From the NCBI GenBank assembly GCA_018819135.1, contig JAHJQK010000039.1, forward strand, positions 1 through 51,113: DNA of 51,113 nucleotides, given 5' to 3'. The position numbers and the translations under genes are program-made. Of this stretch, positions 16,056-24,007 are shown piece by piece. The notes under the pieces are model-generated. The model ran no database searches. It was given only the letters and a program-made list of their open reading frames with translations, and was not told the origin of the DNA. This stretch comes from Pseudomonadota bacterium (lineage in GTDB: Bacteria > Desulfobacterota > SM23-61). Position 1 is the stretch's first letter, and every line of letters starts with the position of its first letter.

Positions 16056-16424
16056 TCATTCTTTTGCTTCCCGGATATAGCGCCAGCGAAGGTCGGTAAG
16101 AATATTTTCCATTAATCCTTCTTCAGCGGGCGTCAAATTCCCTCGGGTTTTTTCTTTGAGCATCCCCAGGATATCGATGGTCTGTTTGGCTAAAGGAAGG
16201 TCCTTCTCGCGTTTCTGGGTCACCGGATCGGGAACTTCTCCCAAATGCAAGAGGGCCGAGGTGCTCAGAGAAAAAATAAAGGAAGAAAAGTCGATTGCTG
16301 GCAGGGGTTGGGATGTTGGGGATTCTTCGATTCTCCCGCTTTCCCCCTGCGCCGTTTCTCCCTGCTGGGAAGAACCCCTTCGGTCGCGAATGGTGAATCC
16401 TTTTTTTTCGTCTCTTTCTTCCAT
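16056..16424 (-). CDS. DUF1844 family protein
   Basis: The 122-residue protein begins with a charged, low-complexity segment (EERDEKKGFTIRDRR). It then has the conserved DUF1844 core: IDFSSFIFSLSTSALLHLGEVPDP, then LAKQTIDILGMLKEKTRGNLTPAEEGLMENILTDLRWRY. The function of the family is not known to me. I chose ATG 16424, five bases after GGGGG; a TTG four codons earlier is the alternative. It lies between the phosphatidyltransferase and the DegP-like gene on the same strand. Confidence 0.85.
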   Translation of the reverse strand: MEERDEKKGFTIRDRRGSSQQGETAQGESGRIEESPTSQPLPAIDFSSFIFSLSTSALLHLGEVPDPVTQKREKDLPLAKQTIDILGMLKEKTRGNLTPAEEGLMENILTDLRWRYIREAKE

Positions 16425-16490
16425 GGCATCCCCCAAGAAGCTAATGCTTTATCTTCTACTTCTCGTTGCTAACTTCTCACTTTTCACTTC

Positions 16491-17087
16491 TTACTTCTTT
16501 AACCCTTCCTCCTCCATGGTGCGGCGGGTGTAAAGCACCCGCTGAATCACCGTTAGGTTGGTAAAAATGGCTAATATCCATACAACGATGGGCATAATCA
16601 CGGGGATCGCTGCCCCTAAAAAAATCAACAGGATACGCTCCGGCCTCTCCATAATGCCCACATTGCACTGCGGAATGATGGTTTCCGCCCGGGCTCTGGT
16701 GTAAGGAACCAGGGCGGTCCCCATTAAGCTCAGCCCCATCAGCACCTGGTACAGGATGATCCCCTGCTGCGAATAAAAAATGAGCAACCCCACCAAAAGG
16801 CTGAGGTCGGAGTAACGATCAATAACCGAATCTAAGAAAGACCCAAAGGAGCTGGCTTCGTTGCAATTCCGAGCCATGGCTCCGTCTAAGATGTCGAAAA
16901 AACCCGCCAGAACGATCAGACTGGCTCCCTGAAGCCACTCTCCTTCGGCCAAAGCCCATGAAGCTAACCCATTCAGACCCATCCCGATAAACGTCAGCGT
17001 ATTGGGTTTTAAACCCATCCTCTGGATCAAAAGGGATGTACGGTACAGGAAGGGATCGAGCTGGTCCCTAAGCTTTGCCTTGAGCAT
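16491..17087 (-). CDS. CDP-alcohol phosphatidyltransferase, probably phosphatidylinositol(-phosphate) synthase
   Basis: A 198-residue integral membrane enzyme that transfers a phosphatidyl group from CDP-diacylglycerol to an alcohol. The family signature D-x2-DG-x2-AR-x8-G-x3-D-x3-D is complete (DILDGAMARN...GSFLDSVIDRYSD), with several hydrophobic helices before and after. It lies 14 bp downstream of myo-inositol-1-phosphate synthase, which suggests the acceptor is inositol 1-phosphate or inositol rather than glycerol phosphate or serine. The acceptor assignment is inference from this neighbour. Confidence 0.85.
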   Translation of the reverse strand: MLKAKLRDQLDPFLYRTSLLIQRMGLKPNTLTFIGMGLNGLASWALAEGEWLQGASLIVLAGFFDILDGAMARNCNEASSFGSFLDSVIDRYSDLSLLVGLLIFYSQQGIILYQVLMGLSLMGTALVPYTRARAETIIPQCNVGIMERPERILLIFLGAAIPVIMPIVVWILAIFTNLTVIQRVLYTRRTMEEEGLKK

Positions 17088-17101
17088 GGAAGAATATGAC
17101 C

Positions 17102-18196
17102 CTACCTCTCGCGAAGGCCGCGGATGAACTCCTCAACCATCTGACGACCCAGTGGGTCTGGTACTTGTTCGGGTGGGTGCTTCATGGCATAAGCCGAGAC
17201 CGAGGTTAGAGGTCCTCCAATTTTCCGATCCCTGGCTAATTGGCAACAGCGAATGGCATCGATGGTCACTCCGGCGCTGTTGGGAGAATCCTCCACGGAA
17301 AGGCGCAGCTCCACGTTCAAGGGCACTCCTCCGAACCCCCTTCCCTCGATGCGCAGGAAGCAGACCTTATTATCTTTCTGCCAGGGAACGTAATCACTCG
17401 GGCCAATGTGAATGTCTTGGGCGTTGAGGGGATAGTCTAAGAGGGATTGTACCGCCTCTGTTTTAGAGATTTTTTTCGAACGTAGCCGACTCTGGTTGAG
17501 CATGTTCAGGAAATCGGTGTTGCCGCCCGTATTCAATTGATAGGTACGGTCAATCTTTACTCCCCGGTCGACGAACAGCTGGGTCAAGGCTCGGTGAAGG
17601 ATTGTGGCTCCCAGCTGGGCTTTCACGTCGTCTCCGACGATGGGGATTTGCCGTTCCGCAAAGCGCTTTCCCCACTCCGGACTGGAAGCAATGAAGACCG
17701 GAATACAATTGATCAAGCTCACGCCCGTGTTCAGGCAACAGATGACGTAAAAGCGAGTCGCTTCCTCCGAGCCCACGGGAAGGTAGTTCAGCAGGATTTC
17801 TGCGCCGCTCTCCCGCAGAACTTTTTCCACGTCGCATGGTTTTTCATCGGCCAGTAAAAAGGTTTGGTCATCTGGATATTCCCGCATATGGCTGGAAATG
17901 CCATCGAATACGTGGCCCATTTGCACGGTCGTTTTCGAATTGGACACTTGGGAGCTGATTACCCGCGTACAATTTGGCAGGGCGAAGATCGCTTCACCAA
18001 GGGGTTTCCCCACCTTCCGCTTGTCCACGTCGAAGGCTGCGACCACCTCCATATCGCCAGGCTGGTAGCCCCCCAAATCATAATGCATGAGTCCCAATTT
18101 CTCCGAACCTTCGTGCTTGCGGTAATATTCAATTCCCTGAATCAAAGAGCTGGCGCAATTACCCACCCCCACGATCGCTAACCTTATCTTCTCCAT
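17102..18196 (-). CDS. ino1: Inositol-3-phosphate (myo-inositol-1-phosphate) synthase
   Basis: The enzyme converts glucose 6-phosphate to myo-inositol phosphate using NAD. It is 364 residues, the actinobacterial/archaeal size. Visible motifs are the Rossmann VGVGNCASSL, LLNYLPVGSEEA, the GDDVKAQLGAT loop and LNTGGNTDFLNM, followed by the DYVPWQKD and RGFGGVPLNVE region. The ATG at 18196 follows GAGGGG; an in-frame TTG lies one codon earlier. With the adjacent CDP-alcohol phosphatidyltransferase it forms a likely inositol-phospholipid unit, unusual outside actinobacteria, archaea and a few other groups. Confidence 0.94.
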   Translation of the reverse strand: MEKIRLAIVGVGNCASSLIQGIEYYRKHEGSEKLGLMHYDLGGYQPGDMEVVAAFDVDKRKVGKPLGEAIFALPNCTRVISSQVSNSKTTVQMGHVFDGISSHMREYPDDQTFLLADEKPCDVEKVLRESGAEILLNYLPVGSEEATRFYVICCLNTGVSLINCIPVFIASSPEWGKRFAERQIPIVGDDVKAQLGATILHRALTQLFVDRGVKIDRTYQLNTGGNTDFLNMLNQSRLRSKKISKTEAVQSLLDYPLNAQDIHIGPSDYVPWQKDNKVCFLRIEGRGFGGVPLNVELRLSVEDSPNSAGVTIDAIRCCQLARDRKIGGPLTSVSAYAMKHPPEQVPDPLGRQMVEEFIRGLRER

Positions 18197-18312
18197 CAAT
18201 TCAGCCCCTCTTATGGGAATCTCACCTGGATTTTTCCCCTCCGTCTTTGATGAACGCCGCCCGGCCAGTGAACCCCCAAGGTCCTTCTCACGCGAGACAG
18301 ACTTTCTTTTCC

Positions 18313-20571
18313 TTAAGAGGCCCAGGAAACGGTCACTTGGCCATTGGGGGCATCCACAAAGAATGCGGACCCTTCCTTCCAGTGGAGGGTAATGGGAATC
18401 TTTACCCGTTCGTCGATCCGCCGTTTCAGAAAACGGGCACCATATTTTAAACTAAACCCTGTCTCTACCAGAGACTCAAGCGCTGCTTCTGTAAAGACCA
18501 TGGATTTCCCCTGGGAAGCGAGGCTCTGACGAATCCGCCCCAAATACCGCTGGGTAATTTCTCTAACTTCTTCCCGGGTGAGAGGAGAAAAAACGATAAT
18601 GTCGTCGATCCGGTTGAGAAACTCCGGGGAGAAATGGTTTTCTACTTCCTTCAAAATCGCCTTCTTCACTTCGGTCAGACGCTGGGTATCCACCAAAAAC
18701 CCCAAGGGCTTCAGGAAGCGTTTGAATTCATCCGATCCCAAGTTGGAGGTCATGATGATGACCGTATCGCTAAAATAGACCCTTCTTCCCCGGCCATCGG
18801 TCAAAAAACCCTCATCGAATACCTGCAGGAAAAGGGTGAGCACGTGCGGATGAGCTTTTTCCACCTCGTCCAGAAGAACAACGGTGTAAGGATTATCGCG
18901 CACCTGGTTGGTCAGGATTCCGCCCCGCTCGGAGCCGACGATCCCTCGAGGCATGCCGATAAGCTTGTCCACGGAGATCGTTCCATCCCGGTACTCCGAC
19001 ATATCCAGGCGGACCATTTTCTTTTCATCCCCGAAAAGAAACTCGGCTAAAGTTTTGGCCAACTCCGTTTTCCCCACCCCCGTTGGGCCGAGAAAAAGAA
19101 GCACCCCATCCGATCGTTCGAAATTCTCTTTCAAGGGCCCTTTATTCAAGCGGAGGTTTCGAGCCAAGGCCGATATAGCCTCCTTCTGCCCTACGACCCG
19201 GATGGCCAGGGTTTCTTCCATATCCCTGAACTGGTCCGTGGTATCCCGAAAAACCATCTCCTGGGGAATGCGCGTCTCCTGGGAGATAACCTGGATAACA
19301 TCATTGCCGAAAACAGGTCGGCTGGAATTCTCGATCTCCACCTTCACCGAAGCTGTGTCCAGCCAGTTGATGGCCTTATCGGGGAGCCGCAAGTTATGCT
19401 GATATCGCGGGGCCATCGAGAGGGCAACTTCAATGGCCTCGTCGCTGATCCGCACCGAATAATTTTTTTCCAAGCGAGGGCGAATGCCCCGCAGAATCTC
19501 TCGCGCCTCATTCGAGGTAGGTTCTTGGATGGTGACAACGCGAAAACGCCTGGCCAGAGCTTCATCTTCAGCGATGTGAATTTTATACTCACTGGCCGTA
19601 GTGGCCCCGATCATCTGCACTTCTCCCCTGGCCAGAGTGGATTTGAAGATCGTGGCTGCGTCCGTGGGAACCCCCAGGGCGGTCCCGGCTCCAATCAAGG
19701 TATGGGCCTCATCCACGAAAAGAATCAAATTTTGCCGGCGTTTGACCTCTTTGATTACATTTTCGATGCGATCTTCGAACATCCCCCGAAACATGGTCCC
19801 AGCCACCAGGGTGTTCATCTGCAGGTTGACGATTTGAAAATTGCGCAGCCGCTTCGGCACGCTCTCCGGCTCCTTCTCCAGTTTGCTCGCCAGACCTTCT
19901 GCCACCGCCGTCTTGCCCACGCCGGGTTCACCGAGGATCATGACCGAATTGGGGCGATCGCGGTGGCAGAGAATCTCCATGATTTGTTGAATTTCAACCT
20001 CCCGGCCGATAACGGGAGGAAGCTTCCCCAGACGGGCCAGTTTGTTCAGATTCACTCCGAAGTTATTCAGATAGGGGGGGAGGTCATATTTTTTCTTGAA
20101 TTCTTCGTTTTTTTCCTCCAGCACCTTGTCTTGGACGGATATGATGCGGGTAACGGCTGTAGGTTCAACCCCCATTCCCCGCAAGATGCGCACCGGAATA
20201 TTGTGGCCCTCCTGGAAAATGGCTTTGAGAAAATCCGTCGTTTCGATTACCTTCCGGCCAGAATTAATCGCCGAATCCCAGGCCAACTTAAAAATGGTTT
20301 TGGTTGAAGGGGGAACTTTCATTCCCCCTGCCAAAGGTTGTTTGGAGGTATTCAAATACTCTTGAAGAGAACTGATTACTTTCCGGGGGCTGACATTGAG
20401 TTTATCGGCAATGTCGGAAAAAAGGGACGATTCCACTTCCATGATGGCCCAAAAAATATGCTCCACCCCTAAGTAATGGTGCTGGCGCTTCTGGGACTCC
20501 TCAATCGCCGAGGCCAGAACCCGGTGGGCCTTATCGGAGAGGTAATCTTTATAGTTGCTCAGGTCTATCAT
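18313..20571 (-). CDS. ClpA/ClpC-like AAA+ unfoldase with altered pore loops
   Basis: The 752-residue protein has a Clp N-domain (about 1-150), two AAA+ modules with Walker A GEPGVGKT and GPTGVGKT, Walker B ILFVDEAH and VVLLDEVEKAH, and no ClpB-type long coiled middle domain. A PLGF tripeptide loop after the second sensor strand (MTSNLGSDEF) matches the ClpP-docking loop position of ClpA/ClpC. The pore loops deviate: AGTMFRG where most have AGTKYRG, and GMPRGIVGSERGG where most have [13 protein letters not shown], so the second-ring tyrosine is Ile. It starts 12 bp after the DnaJ-like gene and ends the minus-strand chaperone cluster. No ClpP gene is in the window. Confidence 0.88.
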   Translation of the reverse strand: MIDLSNYKDYLSDKAHRVLASAIEESQKRQHHYLGVEHIFWAIMEVESSLFSDIADKLNVSPRKVISSLQEYLNTSKQPLAGGMKVPPSTKTIFKLAWDSAINSGRKVIETTDFLKAIFQEGHNIPVRILRGMGVEPTAVTRIISVQDKVLEEKNEEFKKKYDLPPYLNNFGVNLNKLARLGKLPPVIGREVEIQQIMEILCHRDRPNSVMILGEPGVGKTAVAEGLASKLEKEPESVPKRLRNFQIVNLQMNTLVAGTMFRGMFEDRIENVIKEVKRRQNLILFVDEAHTLIGAGTALGVPTDAATIFKSTLARGEVQMIGATTASEYKIHIAEDEALARRFRVVTIQEPTSNEAREILRGIRPRLEKNYSVRISDEAIEVALSMAPRYQHNLRLPDKAINWLDTASVKVEIENSSRPVFGNDVIQVISQETRIPQEMVFRDTTDQFRDMEETLAIRVVGQKEAISALARNLRLNKGPLKENFERSDGVLLFLGPTGVGKTELAKTLAEFLFGDEKKMVRLDMSEYRDGTISVDKLIGMPRGIVGSERGGILTNQVRDNPYTVVLLDEVEKAHPHVLTLFLQVFDEGFLTDGRGRRVYFSDTVIIMTSNLGSDEFKRFLKPLGFLVDTQRLTEVKKAILKEVENHFSPEFLNRIDDIIVFSPLTREEVREITQRYLGRIRQSLASQGKSMVFTEAALESLVETGFSLKYGARFLKRRIDERVKIPITLHWKEGSAFFVDAPNGQVTVSWAS

Positions 20572-20583
20572 GGATCAAATTTT

Positions 20584-21702
20584 TTAACCTCTTCCCTTAG
20601 GGTTCCAACGCCAATGGCGCTCCTCCCGTGGGTTCTGGGGGTTCAATCGTTGCAGTTCTCCTAAGATCTCTTTGGAATGATCATCTAAATTATGGGGTAT
20701 GACGATTTTTACTGCGATGACCAGGTCTCCCCGACCCCCCCCACAAAAAGATGGGACTCCCCTCTTAGCCAGGCGCAATTGCTCTCCCTCCTGCACCCCT
20801 GAAGGAATCGTCACCCTTGCTGTACCCTCCAGGGTAGGAACTTTAATCTCAGTACCTAAAGCTGCTTCCCAAATGGTTAAAGGAACCATTAAATGCAAAT
20901 CATCCCCTTTTCTCTGAAAATAGGGATGCTTTGACACTCTAATCGTCGCAATCAGGTCACCATTCAGCCCACCGTTCTTTCCTGCCTGCCCCATTCCTTT
21001 CAGAAATATGCGGCAGCCATCGTTCACGCCAGGCGGAACCTGCAGGCGAATTTGATCTTTTTGCATCATCCGCCCTCTCCCACAACAGGTTCGGCAAGGG
21101 TGACTGGGAACCTTTCCCTTTCCGTGACAACGTGGGCATTTTTCCGCAAAAGTTGACGGAGGAAGTCCGATCTGTACTTGGCCCGCTCCGCCGCATTGGC
21201 CGCAAATTTTCCGATGCCCGGCAGGGTCAACTCCCGTCCCCGAACAGGAGGAACACGGAATCTCTCGCCCGATTTGGGTTTCCGTTATTTTCCCCCCAAT
21301 CGCTTCCTCAAATGTTATTTCCAAAGCACAATGGATGTCTCGTCCTTTTTGGGGTTGCTGGATGACGGCCAGTTCGGCCGTGCCCAAGTATCTCCCCAGG
21401 ACATCCTCAAAGCCTTCGAAATGATAATCCTCTTCTTCTTCTTCCTCTACGTCGTAGTCCCAAGCTGAGTCAAGGAAAGAAAGTTCCACTCCCGAACGAT
21501 CGTATTTTTCCCTCTTTTCCTTGTTCGACAAAATCTCGTAAGCTTCAGAGATTTCTTTGAAACAAGATTCTGCAGTTTTATTGTTAGGATTGGGAACGAA
21601 CTGATACGTTCGGGTTAATTTTTGGAATGCCTTCTCGATCTCCTCTGGGGTAGCGCCCCGGCGAATTCCTAAAATGTCGTAGTAATCTTTCCGCGAAGCC
21701 AT
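20584..21702 (-). CDS. DnaJ-like co-chaperone without the HPD motif
   Basis: The 372-residue protein has the full class I DnaJ layout: J-like domain (1-70), an acidic linker (YDVEEEEEEDYHFEGFED), a zinc domain with four CxxCxGxG-type repeats (CSSCSGTG, CGQCGGAG, CPRCHGKG, CRTCCGRG) and two C-terminal substrate domains. In the J domain the loop that should read HPD is TYQFVPNPNNK, with neither His nor the HPD triad. HPD is needed to stimulate DnaK ATPase in all J proteins studied, so it may hold clients without activating DnaK, or bind a diverged partner. It lies between dnaK (about 230 bp upstream) and the Clp ATPase (12 bp downstream). Confidence 0.88.
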   Translation of the reverse strand: MASRKDYYDILGIRRGATPEEIEKAFQKLTRTYQFVPNPNNKTAESCFKEISEAYEILSNKEKREKYDRSGVELSFLDSAWDYDVEEEEEEDYHFEGFEDVLGRYLGTAELAVIQQPQKGRDIHCALEITFEEAIGGKITETQIGREIPCSSCSGTGVDPAGHRKICGQCGGAGQVQIGLPPSTFAEKCPRCHGKGKVPSHPCRTCCGRGRMMQKDQIRLQVPPGVNDGCRIFLKGMGQAGKNGGLNGDLIATIRVSKHPYFQRKGDDLHLMVPLTIWEAALGTEIKVPTLEGTARVTIPSGVQEGEQLRLAKRGVPSFCGGGRGDLVIAVKIVIPHNLDDHSKEILGELQRLNPQNPREERHWRWNPKGRG

Positions 21703-21892
21703 CTATAGTATAGAATGATCTGCCAATCTCTTGCCTAATGTCCACGGTGTTTTTACCTTATACCATAAGCTGATCTTCTTTTTCAACTCAAAAGATGAGA
21801 AAAAAAGGACCCTGATTCCGAAAGATTGGCGGATGGGATGCACCATGGGCGGGACGGATGAATCCATTTTGTTGGCGAGATTGCGGGTAAGG

Positions 21893-21922
21893 AAAAAAAG
21901 GGGGGACCCTTTCGATCCCCCC
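21893..21922 (-). terminator. Terminator after dnaK
   Basis: On the minus strand a GC-rich stem built from GGGGGGATC and GGGTCCCCCC with a short GAAA-containing loop is followed by seven T. It lies 13 bp past the dnaK stop, so the downstream DnaJ-like gene probably needs its own promoter. Confidence 0.85.
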
Positions 21923-21934
21923 TGTTGAAGAAAA

Positions 21935-23827
21935 TCATTTCTTCTCTTCAAATTCAGCGTCCACAACATCCTCGTCAGGCCGCCCGGCCCGGGCTCCTCC
22001 GGGAGCGCTCTCGGCCTTTTGCTTGGAGGAAGTTTGCTGGTACATGATTTCGGCCAGATGATGGGAGGCTTTGGTTAATAGCTCCATCTTTTCCCGAATT
22101 CTTCCCATATCCCCGCTGGCGATCGCTTCCTTGGCCTCCTTGATCGCACTTTCGATGGCATTCACCTCGCTGACGGGAATCTTTTCCCGATGCTCACTTA
22201 GGGTCTTTTCCGTGTTATAGACCAAAGCATCGGCCTGGTTGCGCAGTTCAACTTCCTGCCGGCGACGTTTATCCTCTTCGGAATGGGCCTCTGCTTCCTT
22301 AACCATCCCCTCTACTTCATCCTTGGCCAAACCGCTGGAGGCCGTGATGGTAATGGCCTGCTGCTTCCCCGTGGCCATGTCTTTAGCCGAAACATTAAGA
22401 ATTCCATTGGCGTCAATGTCAAAAGTTACTTCGACCTGAGGGACTCCCCTGGGAGCTGAAGGAATGCCCATTAAATGAAATTTCCCCAGGGTTCGGTTGT
22501 CTCGGGCCATGTCTCGTTCTCCCTGAAGGACATGGATCTCGACGCTGGTTTGATTGTCTGCGGCCGTGGAGAAAATCTCACTTTTCTTGGTGGGAATCGT
22601 CGTATTGCGGTCGATCAGCCGGGTCATGACGCCGCCCAAGGTCTCGATCCCCAGGGAAAGAGGCGTTACATCGAGGAGAAGGACATCTTTTACTTCTCCT
22701 CCCAAAACCCCGGCTTGAACCGCCGCTCCCAAGGTGACAACCTCATCTGGGTTTACGCCTTTATGCGGTTCCTTGCCGAAGAACTGGCGCACCAACTCCT
22801 GAACTTTAGGGATGCGCGTCGACCCACCTACCAAAACCGCTTCATCAATTTGATTGGGTTTCAATCCGGCATCCTCCAAGGCTTGCCGGCAAGGAGGAAG
22901 GGTCTTTTCCAAAAGGTCCATGATTAGGGATTCTAATTTGGCCCGCGTGAGCTTGAAGTTCATATGCTTGGGGCCTGAGGCATCCGCCGTGACAAAAGGC
23001 AAGGAGATCTCCGTCTCCATGGTGGAAGAGAGTTCGATCTTCGCTTTCTCCGCCGCCTCTTTAAGGCGCTGGAGCGCCATCAGGTCTTTGCTCAGGTCGA
23101 TCCCTTGATCCTTTTTAAATTCCGCAATCAACCACTCGATAATCCGTTGGTCCAGATTGTCTCCACCCAAATGGGTATCACCGTTGGTGGACTTCACCTC
23201 CACCACATTATCGCCCACTTCCAGAATGGAGATGTCGAAGGTTCCACCCCCGAAGTCATAGACGGCGATGGTTTCGTCTTTCTTTTTATCCAGGCCATAA
23301 GCTAAGGCCGCGGCTGTGGGTTCATTGATGATCCGCCGCACGTTCAGGCCGGCGATCGTCCCCGCGTCCTTGGTGGCTTGTCGCTGGCTGTCATTAAAGT
23401 AGGCCGGAACCGTGATAACGGCATCCGTAATTTTTTCCCCCAGGTATTCCTCGGCAGATTTTTTTAGTTTTTGCAGCACCATGGCCGAGATCTCCGGGGG
23501 TGAATACTCTTTATCCCTGGTTTTTATTCGCACCCCTCCGCTATCATCCCTGACCACTTTATAAGGAACCATCTTCATTTCTTCGTTGACTTCCTCATAC
23601 CGCCGACCCATAAATCTTTTGATAGAATATACTGTATTCTCCGGGTTGGTCACTGCCTGCCTCTTAGCCACTTGACCCACCAGGCGATTTCCGTCTTTGG
23701 TAAAGGCCACCACCGATGGTGTTAACCGGCTTCCTTCTTCATTGATGATAACTTTTGGCTCCCCCCCTTCCATTACCGCTACAACGGAAAGGGTCGTTCC
23801 TAAATCGATTCCAATAATCTTGGCCAT
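21935..23827 (-). CDS. dnaK: Chaperone DnaK (Hsp70)
   Basis: DnaK is the ATP-dependent folding chaperone. The protein has about 630 residues: an N-terminal ATPase domain ([17 protein letters not shown], phosphate loop [30 protein letters not shown]) and a substrate domain starting at [17 protein letters not shown], then a lidded helical tail ending in [13 protein letters not shown], the EEVD-like bacterial end. GIDLGTT reads GTTLS instead of the usual GTTNS. ATG 23827 follows GGAGGATGTAAAA; a TTG five codons earlier is an artefact. It has its own promoter and terminator, between clpB and the DnaJ-like gene. Confidence 0.97.
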   Translation of the reverse strand: MAKIIGIDLGTTLSVVAVMEGGEPKVIINEEGSRLTPSVVAFTKDGNRLVGQVAKRQAVTNPENTVYSIKRFMGRRYEEVNEEMKMVPYKVVRDDSGGVRIKTRDKEYSPPEISAMVLQKLKKSAEEYLGEKITDAVITVPAYFNDSQRQATKDAGTIAGLNVRRIINEPTAAALAYGLDKKKDETIAVYDFGGGTFDISILEVGDNVVEVKSTNGDTHLGGDNLDQRIIEWLIAEFKKDQGIDLSKDLMALQRLKEAAEKAKIELSSTMETEISLPFVTADASGPKHMNFKLTRAKLESLIMDLLEKTLPPCRQALEDAGLKPNQIDEAVLVGGSTRIPKVQELVRQFFGKEPHKGVNPDEVVTLGAAVQAGVLGGEVKDVLLLDVTPLSLGIETLGGVMTRLIDRNTTIPTKKSEIFSTAADNQTSVEIHVLQGERDMARDNRTLGKFHLMGIPSAPRGVPQVEVTFDIDANGILNVSAKDMATGKQQAITITASSGLAKDEVEGMVKEAEAHSEEDKRRRQEVELRNQADALVYNTEKTLSEHREKIPVSEVNAIESAIKEAKEAIASGDMGRIREKMELLTKASHHLAEIMYQQTSSKQKAESAPGGARAGRPDEDVVDAEFEEKK

Positions 23828-23898
23828 TTTTACATCCTCCAATATTCTAGCCCCTCTTCAGAGCCTAAGATAAAAACAACTCTACAAATTCCTTTTAA

Positions 23899-23927
23899 AA
23901 CTTAATCACTTTCCATAAGCTTGTCAA
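23899..23927 (-). promoter_or_regulatory. Promoter for dnaK
   Basis: TTGACA (23922-23927), 17 bp, TAAGTT (23899-23904) on the minus strand, about 70 bp before the ATG. It resembles a sigma-70 site. I see neither a CIRCE element nor a clear sigma-32 CCCCAT box. Confidence 0.5.
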
Positions 23928-23959
23928 GTAAACCCGAAAAAAAGAGTTGAGAGTAATTT

Positions 23960-23999
23960 AGTTCGGAGTTCGGAGATTTTTTACTCCGAACTCCGAACT
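23960..23999. repeat. 16-bp perfect inverted repeat after clpB
   Basis: AGTTCGGAGTTCGGAG (23960-23975), an 8-nt A/T loop and its exact complement (23984-23999). Each arm is itself a tandem of two 7-8 bp words. It starts 8 bp past the clpB stop and could end or stabilise that mRNA, though no long T-run follows. Confidence 0.8.
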
Positions 24000-24007
24000 C
24001 TATTCTT

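Noticed and set aside
19396..20307. 303-codon plus-strand frame opposite the Clp gene
   Set aside because: Shadow of a clearly coding AAA+ gene with all motifs in the minus frame.
18313..20571. Second ClpB
   Set aside because: It lacks the long coiled middle domain and has a ClpP-loop-like PLGF, so it is ClpA/ClpC-like.
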